A stretch of DNA of 5,692 bases from Fidelibacterota bacterium (lineage in GTDB: Bacteria > Fidelibacterota > Marinisomatia > Marinisomatales > TCS55), in assembly GCA_014239505.1 (NCBI GenBank), contig JAAZYT010000163.1, positions 1 through 5,692 of the forward strand, in the 5' to 3' direction. Positions 1 to 5,692 of the stretch are shown here, in pieces (within the stretch, counting starts at the first letter, position 1; every line of letters starts with the position of its first letter). Position numbers and translations under genes: made by a program. A model generated the notes under the pieces. It ran no database searches, had not been told where the DNA came from, and worked only from the letters and a program-made list of their open reading frames with translations.

Positions 1-612
1 CGGTGACCTTGGGCCATGCGCGCCAGGATGGCGCTAGCCTATGCAAATATTACTATTGAATTAAGAGAAATTCTTTTGTCAGATCGCCCGGATGAACTTT
101 ATGTTGCATCTTCAAAAGGAACTGTTCCAGTACTACAATTTTCAGATGGATCAGTTATTGATGAAAGTTTTGATATTATGAAATGGTGTCTTGAACAAGT
201 TAAGACTGATTGGTTGGATATTAATTTTGGAGATCAATTATCGGTAATTAAAGTAAATGATGAAGATTTTAAGTCATGGTTAAATAAATATAAATATCAT
301 CAACGCCATCCAGAACAGTCTATTGATTTCTATCAAGAAAAATGTGTTAAAATATTATTAGAACATGAAGAGACACTTTCTAATAAATTATTTTTATTTG
401 GAGAAAAACCTCAAGTTGCTGATGTAGCTATTTTTCCTTTGGTTAGGCAGTTTGCTCATGTAGACTTATCTTTTTTTACAAAAAAATTACCCCATTTAAA
501 CCGCTGGCTTGAAACATGGAAAGAATCAAAGTTATTCCAATCAATTATGAAAAAATATGATAAATGGGAGCCAAACCAAACTCCACTTATTGTGACTTTC
601 AATAATGAGTAA
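1..612 (+). CDS. Selenocysteine-containing glutathione S-transferase (5' partial)
   Basis: This is a cytosolic-type GST with an N-terminal thioredoxin fold and a C-terminal all-helical domain. It is cut by the left window edge; about ten N-terminal residues (first beta strand) are missing. Numbering from base 1, residue 2 is UGA where family members carry the catalytic Cys of the R-C-P-[YW]-A-M-R-A-R-M signature, and all flanking residues match. The cis-Pro of the glutathione site is P43 (in GTVPVL) and the gamma-Glu-binding pair is E55-S56. The helical domain follows from about residue 85, with the ADVAIFP folding motif at D141. The protein ends at TAA 610-612, 5 bases before trhO, so the two are probably co-transcribed. 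Starting at ATG 16 would delete the active site and has no ribosome binding site, so I reject it. The alternative is a Cys-to-stop mutation or a read error, but the adjacent SECIS-like hairpin argues against that. The physiological substrate is unknown; a glutathione-dependent redox or peroxidase role is inferred. Confidence 0.85.
4..6 (+). other. In-frame UGA, predicted selenocysteine codon
   Basis: This TGA is in frame with the GST and sits exactly where the family has its redox-active cysteine, between Arg (CGG) and Pro (CCT). No other in-frame TGA occurs in any gene of this window and Trp is written TGG throughout, so a general UGA reassignment does not explain it. Decoding would require SelA, SelB, SelC (tRNA-Sec) and SelD, none of which is in the window. 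Confidence 0.82.
7..41 (+). promoter_or_regulatory. Bacterial SECIS element (selenocysteine insertion hairpin)
   Basis: The RNA just after the UGA folds into a strong hairpin. The upper stem pairs GCGCCA (20-25) with UGGCGC (29-34) perfectly around a GGA loop, or around AGGAU if the last A-U pair is open. Below it, U17-A36 and G18-U35 pair with C19 bulged. After a C15-A16 bulge, UGGGC (10-14) pairs with GCCUA (37-41). The apical AGGAU begins 18 bases after the UGA. Bacterial SECIS rules as I know them are a small apical loop, a G in its first two positions, and 16-37 bases from the UGA; this fits all three. From memory, the E. coli fdhF element has loop AGGUCU at 17 bases. The first 40 bases are 70% G+C inside a very AT-rich gene and use uncommon codons (CGG, CGC, AGG, GCG). 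That suggests selection on RNA structure. The structure was paired by hand, not by an energy calculation. Confidence 0.8.
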
Positions 613-617
613 TTGAA

Positions 618-1664
618 ATGAAAAAAGAAATATTATATAATAAAAAAAGTCGAGAGATATTATTAAAAGAACTTCAAAATGAGTCTTTTAAAAGAATTAC
701 CTGTTCATTTTACCGTTATACAACTATTAAAGAATTAGAAAAATTTAGAGATACTCTTTACAGAGAATGGTCAACATTAAAAATTTATGGAAGAATTTAT
801 ATAGCTGAAGAAGGTATTAATGCACAACTTAGTTGCCCTGAACAGAATTGGGAATTATTTAAAAATAATTTACAATCCCATAATTCCTTAAAAGAAATTC
901 TAGTTAAGGTTGCCCTTGAAGAAGGTGAGTCTTTTTATAAGTTAACAATTAAAATAAAAGATGAGATTGTAGCTTATGGTATAGATAAAAATGAATATGA
1001 TATGGATATTACAGGCCATCATCTATCAGCTAAAAATTTTAATGAAAAGTTAAAAGATAAAAATTCATTAGTTGTAGATATGAGGAATTATTATGAGAGT
1101 GAAGTCGGCCATTTTGATAATGCTATCATTCCAGATGTTGATACTTCACGTGATTTACTCCCCGAAGTAAAAAACCTCCTGAAAGGCCATGAAAAAGATG
1201 AGGTCCTTTTATATTGTACTGGAGGTATTCGATGTGAAAAAGCAAGTTCTTATCTAATTAAAAGTGGGTTTCAAAATGTTAATCAATTAAAGGGCGGGAT
1301 TATTCAGTATTCACATGATATTAAAAAGGAAGGTTTGAATTCAAAATTTATTGGTAAAAACTTTGTATTTGATGCTCGTCTAAGTGAACGTGTAACAGAA
1401 GATATATTGAGTTTTTGTCACCAGTGTGGTGAGCCAGCAGATCAACATCTAGATTGTGGAAATGATGCCTGCCATATTTTATTCATCCAATGTGAAAAGT
1501 GTAATTTGAAATATTCTGGATGCTGTTCAACGGATTGCCAAGATTTTGCAAGTTTACCAATTGAAGAGCAGCGAGTGTTAAGAAAAGATCCTAAAAAAAT
1601 TGTTTCAAAAGCACGGTATTCTAGTCGAGTAAAACCTAAGTTAAATAAATCAGATTATTTGTAA
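618..1664 (+). CDS. trhO: tRNA uridine(34) hydroxylase TrhO (YceA family)
   Basis: TrhO is a rhodanese-family protein that performs the oxygen-dependent hydroxylation of U34 in certain tRNAs to 5-hydroxyuridine, the precursor of cmo5U/mcmo5U wobble modifications. The 348 residues match the usual length (E. coli YceA is about 350). The N-terminal ferredoxin-like domain carries the family block GRIYIAEEGINAQLS. The central rhodanese domain has DMRNYYESEVGHF, then the active-site loop YCTGGIRCEKAS with C200 (catalytic) and C206. The C-terminal region (after FIGKNFVFDARLSERV) is a Cys-rich segment with many CxxC-like pairs, as in homologues. All cysteines are ordinary TGT/TGC codons. ATG 618 follows the GST stop by 5 bases with no strong ribosome binding site, so translational coupling to the GST gene is likely. 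The stop overlaps the tail of the convergent small gene by 10 bases. Confidence 0.95.
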   Translation: MKKEILYNKKSREILLKELQNESFKRITCSFYRYTTIKELEKFRDTLYREWSTLKIYGRIYIAEEGINAQLSCPEQNWELFKNNLQSHNSLKEILVKVALEEGESFYKLTIKIKDEIVAYGIDKNEYDMDITGHHLSAKNFNEKLKDKNSLVVDMRNYYESEVGHFDNAIIPDVDTSRDLLPEVKNLLKGHEKDEVLLYCTGGIRCEKASSYLIKSGFQNVNQLKGGIIQYSHDIKKEGLNSKFIGKNFVFDARLSERVTEDILSFCHQCGEPADQHLDCGNDACHILFIQCEKCNLKYSGCCSTDCQDFASLPIEEQRVLRKDPKKIVSKARYSSRVKPKLNKSDYL

Positions 1665-1879
1665 TTGGTATACCATAGAGGTTGACGATAGTAATTACGT
1701 ATTGGTCGACCTACAATAGCTGTATAGATCCATCCTGCAACCCAAAACGTGATTATTGCTGGAAGTATAATATTCAATAGAATTGAAAATAATCCCATAA
1801 CTATTGTAAATGCAAATGGCAGTATTATAGCCAGACTTACATAAGGATGCTTCAGCATAAATTGTTGAATTTTATTCAT
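1655..1879 (-). CDS. Small two-segment hydrophobic membrane protein, function unknown
   Basis: This 74-residue protein does not match a family I recognise. It has a short basic, polar N-terminus (MNKIQQFMLKHP), then two hydrophobic stretches at about residues 13-35 and 37-57, and a basic, aromatic tail rich in Arg, Tyr and Trp. That layout suggests a small inner-membrane hairpin protein. Support that it is real: an ATG start with an AAAGGT ribosome binding site 5 bases upstream, a credible promoter just above it, a composition typical of membrane proteins, and position in a gap otherwise lacking a gene. It converges on trhO and overlaps its last 10 bases. Function cannot be inferred from context. 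Confidence 0.68.
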   Translation of the reverse strand: MNKIQQFMLKHPYVSLAIILPFAFTIVMGLFSILLNIILPAIITFWVAGWIYTAIVGRPIRNYYRQPLWYTNYK

Positions 1880-1907
1880 TTTTTACCTTTTTCTTTTATT
1901 ATTTGCA

Positions 1908-1937
1908 ATAATCATGCAATTATCAATTCTATGTCAA
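1908..1937 (-). promoter_or_regulatory. Candidate sigma-70 promoter of the small membrane protein gene
   Basis: On the minus strand a perfect TTGACA -35 box (1937-1932) is followed after 18 bases by GATTAT (1913-1908), a four-of-six match to the -10 consensus. Transcription would start near 1901, giving a leader of about 20 bases that contains the AAAGGT ribosome binding site before ATG 1879. The layout is sensible, but the -10 is imperfect and the region is AT-rich. Confidence 0.4.
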
Positions 1938-1959
1938 AATTTAATTTAAATATGACTAA

Positions 1960-1985
1960 GTGACATATTTGTTGATAAATATAAT
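1960..1985 (+). promoter_or_regulatory. Weak candidate promoter for the peptidase operon
   Basis: A perfect TATAAT (1980-1985) lies 84 bases before the M28 start codon. The best upstream box is GTGACA (1960-1965), but the spacing is only 14 bases, shorter than the usual 16-18. In DNA this AT-rich a TATAAT can arise by chance, so this is only a pointer to where the promoter might be. Confidence 0.22.
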
Positions 1986-2055
1986 TAGTTAGAGTTTGTA
2001 TTTTATTTTATCTGCTTCTAATTTACTTTCTTTACCCCTATAAGCAATTCGATTT

Positions 2056-2063
2056 GAGGAGGT
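2056..2063 (+). promoter_or_regulatory. Strong Shine-Dalgarno site setting the M28 start
   Basis: GAGGAGGT is a near-perfect anti-16S match ending 5 bases before ATG 2069. It fixes translation at that ATG. The longer in-frame reading from TTG 2054 would place the ribosome binding site inside the coding region and add five residues before the signal peptide, so it is not used here. Confidence 0.9.
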
Positions 2064-2068
2064 CGATA

Positions 2069-4327
2069 ATGAAAATAAAATTTAATCTCGTAATGTTTCT
2101 TTTTTTAATTGTTAATGGTTGTACTAATTCAACTGCTGTAAAAACTAGTGAACCTGAAATTGATTTAGTATCAACTTTTGATGTTTCTCTAGATATGGAA
2201 AATCAAAAAAACTTGGAATCTCAATTTGATTCTGTTCTTGATCCACAAAATTTAGATAAATGGATGAAACATATGTCATCTAAACCACATCATGTTGGTT
2301 CTCCTTGGAGTAAGCAAAATGCTGAGTATATTGCTAAGCATTTAAAATCTTGGGGATTTGAAACTGAGATTACAACATTTGATGTTTTAGTTCCTTTTCC
2401 TAAAATAATGAATCTAGAATTAATCGAGCCAAATAAAGTTACTCTAAAATTAAATGAGCCAGCTCTTAAAGAAGATGCTACTTCAAGTATTAAAAAAGAT
2501 CTTCTACCAGGATATAATGCTTTTTCTTCCGATGGAAATGTAACAGCCGAACTTGTTTTTGTAAATTATGGAATACCTGGTGACTATGAAGAATTAGCTC
2601 GATTAGGAATTGACGTAAAAGGAAAGATTGTATTAGCAAAATATGGAGGATCTTGGAGAGGGATAAAACCAAAAGTAGCACATGAAAATGGAGCAATTGG
2701 ATGTATTATCTTTTCGGATCCCAAAGATGACGGTTATGTAAGAGGGGATGTCTATCCTAAAGGTCCATATAGAATGGAACATGGAATTCAACGTGGTTCT
2801 GTTTTAGATATGCCAATGTACCCCGGTGATCCATTAACTCCAGGATATGGTGCAACTAAAGATGCAAAGAGACTCGCGATTGAGGATGCACCAACAATCA
2901 TGAAAATTCCCGTAATGCCTATTTCTTATGCTGATGCCTTACCTTTATTGAAAGCTCTAGAAGGTCCGGTCGCCCCAGATAATTGGAAAGGTGGGTTGCC
3001 AGTAACATATCATGTTGGTCCAGGACCTGCAAAGGTGAATTTACATCTTGAATTTGAATGGAAATTGCGTACAGCGTATAACCCAGTTGGCCGAATTAAA
3101 GGTTCGGTATATCCCAACGAATGGATTATGAGAGGAAATCATCACGATGGCTGGGCTCAAGGTGCTGCAGACCCAATTAGTGGTATGGTTTCACTTATGG
3201 AAGAAGCTAGAGCCATTGGAGAACTTCTTAAAACCGGTTGGAAGCCTAAACGTACATTAATATATGCAGGTTGGGATGCTGAAGAACCTGCTTTATTAGG
3301 ATCTACTGAATGGGTTGAACATAATCGTGATGAAATTCGTGAAAAAATGGTTGCCTATATTAATACAGATGGGACTGGAGTTGGTTTCTTAGGTGTTGGT
3401 GGTTCTCATTCATTAGAAAAATTTGTAAATGAAGTTTCTGCTGAAGTTTTGGACCCAGTTCAAAATATTTCTTTGCAGGAGAGAAATCGTGCCCGTCTAA
3501 GAGTCAATGGTAATAAAGATGCTGAACGTAAAGATTTACGAATTTATCCTCTTGGGGCTGGATCTGATTATACAGCATTTATTCATCATGCTGGCGTTCC
3601 TTCTTTAAACCTTGGATTTGGTGGTGAAAGTGGAGGAGGCTCTTATCACTCAATTTTTGATTCATATGATCATTACAAACGTTTTAGTGATGGCGATTAT
3701 AAATATGGAACAACATTAGCTAAAGTAAATGGACGATTAGTCCTTAGACTATCTGAATCAGATATACTTCCATTTAGATTTACAAATATGGTTGATAACA
3801 TTGCTACATTTATTGAGAGTAATAAAAAGTTAGCTGAGGATGTTACAAAAAAAACAGATGAACGAAATAACCTATTGGACTTAAAAGCATTTACAATTGC
3901 AGGGAACCCTAAAAAAACTTATTTACCTCCCCAAAGGTTGGATGAAGTGCCAAGTTTTGATTTCAGTTCTTTAGATGCAGCTTTTGTTAGATTAAATGCA
4001 AGTGCATGGAATTACGAAAAAGCACTTTCAAAGTTGCAAAAAGGCTCTCTATCTGCAGCAAAAAAATCTGAAATAAATAATATCTTAAAAAATGTTGATC
4101 AAGCGATGGTAAGTGATGGGGGCTTGCCTAGGCGTGATTGGTTTAAGAACATGATATATGCGCCAGGCTTTTATACTGGATACGGTGTTAAAACTTTGCC
4201 TGGTATTCGTGAAGGCTTAGAACAAAGAAATTGGAATGAAGTTGATACTTATATTCAAGAAGTTGCAAAAGCGTTAGATCGAGCGGCAGCGAAAATTAAT
4301 ATGGCATCCAATATTTTAAGTAGGTAA
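2069..4327 (+). CDS. M28B zinc peptidase lipoprotein, glutamate carboxypeptidase II-like
   Basis: The 752-residue protein is a secreted co-catalytic two-zinc carboxypeptidase related to GCPII/NAALADase. The N-terminus is a lipoprotein signal with lipobox VNGC and lipidated C18; Thr at +2 suggests the outer membrane. The peptidase domain (about 65-110 and 325-560) is split by a PA-type insertion (about 110-325, including GIQRG and GDPLTPGY). Zinc and catalytic residues, by alignment to GCPII from memory: H358 and D368 (in GNHHDGW...AAD), supporting D360, catalytic E405 and ligand E406 (DAEE), D434 (NTDG), and H527 (YHS). The C-terminal helical, transferrin-receptor-like dimerisation domain (about 580-750) carries IYAPGFYTGYG and LPGI. 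The length equals that of human GCPII (about 750). R197, Y526 and Y705 of the glutamate pocket are kept, but the equivalents of GCPII N257 and K699 appear changed (G704 for K699), so a glutamate preference is uncertain. It heads an operon with the M20 gene 17 bases downstream. Confidence 0.93.
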   Translation: MKIKFNLVMFLFLIVNGCTNSTAVKTSEPEIDLVSTFDVSLDMENQKNLESQFDSVLDPQNLDKWMKHMSSKPHHVGSPWSKQNAEYIAKHLKSWGFETEITTFDVLVPFPKIMNLELIEPNKVTLKLNEPALKEDATSSIKKDLLPGYNAFSSDGNVTAELVFVNYGIPGDYEELARLGIDVKGKIVLAKYGGSWRGIKPKVAHENGAIGCIIFSDPKDDGYVRGDVYPKGPYRMEHGIQRGSVLDMPMYPGDPLTPGYGATKDAKRLAIEDAPTIMKIPVMPISYADALPLLKALEGPVAPDNWKGGLPVTYHVGPGPAKVNLHLEFEWKLRTAYNPVGRIKGSVYPNEWIMRGNHHDGWAQGAADPISGMVSLMEEARAIGELLKTGWKPKRTLIYAGWDAEEPALLGSTEWVEHNRDEIREKMVAYINTDGTGVGFLGVGGSHSLEKFVNEVSAEVLDPVQNISLQERNRARLRVNGNKDAERKDLRIYPLGAGSDYTAFIHHAGVPSLNLGFGGESGGGSYHSIFDSYDHYKRFSDGDYKYGTTLAKVNGRLVLRLSESDILPFRFTNMVDNIATFIESNKKLAEDVTKKTDERNNLLDLKAFTIAGNPKKTYLPPQRLDEVPSFDFSSLDAAFVRLNASAWNYEKALSKLQKGSLSAAKKSEINNILKNVDQAMVSDGGLPRRDWFKNMIYAPGFYTGYGVKTLPGIREGLEQRNWNEVDTYIQEVAKALDRAAAKINMASNILSR

Positions 4328-4332
4328 ATAAT

Positions 4333-4338
4333 GAAGGA
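4333..4338 (+). promoter_or_regulatory. Ribosome binding site for the TTG-started M20 gene
   Basis: GAAGGA ends 6 bases before TTG 4345. It lies in the short gap after the M28 stop, and together with the signal peptide that begins at TTG it decides the start. The ATG at 4331 is in another frame and meets a stop after five codons. Confidence 0.65.
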
Positions 4339-4344
4339 TATATA

Positions 4345-5692
4345 TTGAGGAAAACTTATAAGGTAATATTTTTTACAACTTTTTTAAGTATAGCTTTTTC
4401 TGTTGAACAACCAAAATCTATAAACGCGACTAAAACTTGGGTCAACAGAAATGGCCATAAGATAATAAAAGATTTCGTAAAGCTTTTATCAATACCAAAT
4501 GTGGCTTCAGATACAGTAAACATTCGAAAAAATGCTGAGTACATCAGTAGCTTATTTGAGAAACGAAATTTTAAGATGAAACTTTTAGAGTTAGAAAAAG
4601 CGAACCCTATAATTTATGGTGAATTAAAAACTCCTGGTGCAAAGCGTACTCTATGTTTTTATGTACATTATGATGGACAACCTGTTAATGAAAGTAAATG
4701 GGCCCACGAACCTTTTAAACCTATTTTATATGATGGTCCAATAGATGCTGGCGGTAAACCAATAAGAATTCCAAAGAATAATAATGATATAGATCCAGAA
4801 TGGCGTCTATATGCTCGATCTGCAGGTGATGACAAAGCACCTATCATAACTATCTTAAATGCGATTGATGCTTTAAAGTCTTCAAAAATTGGGATAACCT
4901 CAAACATAAAAATATTTTTTGAAGGTGAAGAAGAAGCAGGCTCTACAAATCTAAAAGCGCACTTATCTAACCATAGAGATATTTTAGATGATATTGATAT
5001 TTGGTTATTCTGCGATGGTCCAATGCATCAAAGTCGTCAACCTCAGTTAGTATTTGGAGTAAGAGGCGTCACTGGAATGGAAATTACAGTATATGGTGCA
5101 GCAAGATCTTTACATAGTGGCCATTATGGTAATTGGGCTCCAGTTCCAGGTCAAATTATAGCTAATCTCATCTCATCAATGAAGGATGCAAATGGTAAGG
5201 TTTTAGTTAATGGGTTTTATGATACAGTTGAGCCATTATCTGAATTTGAAAGATTAGAATTAAGTAAAATACCAGATGTTGATCAACAATTAAAAAAAGA
5301 ACTTGGTCTAGTTTATACCGAAGGAGAAGGTAGATCTATAAATGAAAGGCTACTGCTTCCTTCTCTAACTATTAAAGGATTATCCAGTGGGAATGTTGGC
5401 AAAAAAGCACGAAATGTAATTCCAAATTCAGCTACAGCTGCTATTGGAGTTCGTTTAGTAAAAGGAAATGAGCCTGAAGATATGTTAGATAAGATTGAAG
5501 CTCATATAAAAAGTCAAGGATTTCATATCGTTTATGAGACTCCTGATCTATATACAAGAAGAAATTATTCAAAAATAGTAAGAGTGGATAGAAGAGGATC
5601 TGGATATATTGCATCTAGAACTTCAATGGAAGATCCGAATGCAAAATCAATTATAAATGCAGTCAAAGAATATATTGGTGATGATTTAATCC
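4345..5692 (+). CDS. Exported M20 family metallopeptidase (3' partial)
   Basis: This is a two-zinc peptidase of the M20 clan (carnosinase / carboxypeptidase G2 / DapE relatives) that cleaves dipeptides or amino-acid conjugates. Translation starts at TTG 4345; the frame is closed by TAG at 4321 and the first in-frame ATG lies inside the peptidase domain. The N-terminus is a Sec signal (basic RKTYK, then a hydrophobic stretch, cleavage likely after AFS, residue 19), so it is periplasmic. Metal-site residues: H108 in VHYDGQP, supporting D110, bridging D162 in SAGDDKAP, catalytic E196 and ligand E197 in GEEEAGS, and D224 in CDGP. H257 in SLHSGHYGN is the lid-domain His that reaches the partner active site in dimeric M20 enzymes. 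NVIPNSATAAIGVRL is the typical return to the catalytic domain. The frame is open at the window edge after about 449 codons, so the last zinc His and perhaps 50-80 residues are missing. Probably co-transcribed with the M28 gene. Exact substrate unknown. Confidence 0.9.
   Translation, partial: MRKTYKVIFFTTFLSIAFSVEQPKSINATKTWVNRNGHKIIKDFVKLLSIPNVASDTVNIRKNAEYISSLFEKRNFKMKLLELEKANPIIYGELKTPGAKRTLCFYVHYDGQPVNESKWAHEPFKPILYDGPIDAGGKPIRIPKNNNDIDPEWRLYARSAGDDKAPIITILNAIDALKSSKIGITSNIKIFFEGEEEAGSTNLKAHLSNHRDILDDIDIWLFCDGPMHQSRQPQLVFGVRGVTGMEITVYGAARSLHSGHYGNWAPVPGQIIANLISSMKDANGKVLVNGFYDTVEPLSEFERLELSKIPDVDQQLKKELGLVYTEGEGRSINERLLLPSLTIKGLSSGNVGKKARNVIPNSATAAIGVRLVKGNEPEDMLDKIEAHIKSQGFHIVYETPDLYTRRNYSKIVRVDRRGSGYIASRTSMEDPNAKSIINAVKEYIGDDLI

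Larger units (their letters stand above)
1880..2068. other. Divergent intergenic region
   Basis: This AT-rich spacer separates the minus-strand small gene from the plus-strand peptidase operon. Besides the two promoter candidates and the Shine-Dalgarno site, it holds an exact 7-base inverted repeat, TATGTCA (1930-1936) and TGACATA (1961-1967), 24 bases apart. One arm overlaps the -35 box of the minus-strand promoter. No RNA gene, riboswitch or terminator is apparent. Confidence 0.6.

Noticed and set aside
4..6. UGA read as Trp or Gly under an altered genetic code
   Set aside because: All other genes here are free of in-frame TGA and use TGG for Trp. In such AT-rich DNA a reassigned UGA would be common, and the site is specifically a conserved Cys position.
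16..18. ATG as the start of the GST gene
   Set aside because: It falls within the conserved active-site helix (the Met of AMRARM), has no ribosome binding site, and would remove the first strand and the catalytic position. Homology continues upstream through the UGA.
1..612. GST as a nonsense-mutated pseudogene
   Set aside because: The remaining frame is intact over more than 200 codons with GST motifs preserved, and a SECIS-like hairpin lies at the correct distance. A random stop would not bring such a structure.
1666..1675. Perfect palindrome TGGTATACCA after trhO as a terminator
   Set aside because: It has no loop and no following U-run, and it lies within the coding end of the convergent small gene.
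2054..2056. TTG as the start of the M28 gene
   Set aside because: The strong Shine-Dalgarno GAGGAGGT begins within this codon and serves ATG 2069, which also gives a clean lipoprotein signal peptide.
2490..2696. Antisense open frame within the M28 gene
   Set aside because: It lies entirely opposite the conserved PA-domain coding region, has low-complexity Leu/His composition and no ribosome binding site; a shadow of the real gene.
4356..4907. Two antisense open frames (4356-4544 and 4668-4907) opposite the M20 gene
   Set aside because: Both lie opposite strongly conserved M20 motifs such as HYDGQP and SAGDDKAP and show no features of their own.

Overview
The window is AT-rich (roughly one third G+C by eye). 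It looks like chromosomal DNA from a free-living, probably marine, gammaproteobacterium. This rests on the close match of the 618-1664 protein to E. coli TrhO/YceA as I recall it, on the lipoprotein and secretory signals, and on the codon bias. The taxonomic placement is inference.

Left part (1-1664): a glutathione S-transferase (GST) gene enters from the left edge, followed after 5 bases by trhO, a tRNA U34 hydroxylase of the rhodanese family. The key observation is at the extreme left edge. The GST reading frame continues upstream of the first ATG (16) and reads Arg-UGA-Pro-Trp-Ala-Met-Arg-Ala-Arg-Met. This is the active-site signature Arg-Cys-Pro-(Tyr/Trp)-Ala-Met-Arg-Ala-Arg with the cysteine codon replaced by UGA. 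Directly after it lies a strong GC-rich hairpin (10-41) with the spacing and apical loop of a bacterial SECIS element. I therefore read this gene as a selenoprotein GST with selenocysteine at the catalytic cysteine position, and the ATG at 16 as a false start.

Middle (1655-2068): a small gene on the minus strand (1655-1879) encodes a 74-residue, two-segment hydrophobic protein of unknown function. It converges on trhO with a 10-base overlap. A 189-base spacer (1880-2068) separates it from the divergent peptidase genes and holds candidate promoters on both strands.

Right part (2069-5692): two exported zinc peptidases form an operon with a 17-base spacer. The first is a lipoprotein related to glutamate carboxypeptidase II (M28B, with PA and C-terminal dimerisation domains). 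The second is a periplasmic M20 dipeptidase-like enzyme that starts at TTG and runs off the right edge before its last zinc-binding histidine. Together they would trim short peptides, or amino-acid conjugates, outside the inner membrane. The selenium-related locus and the peptidase operon show no evident functional link.
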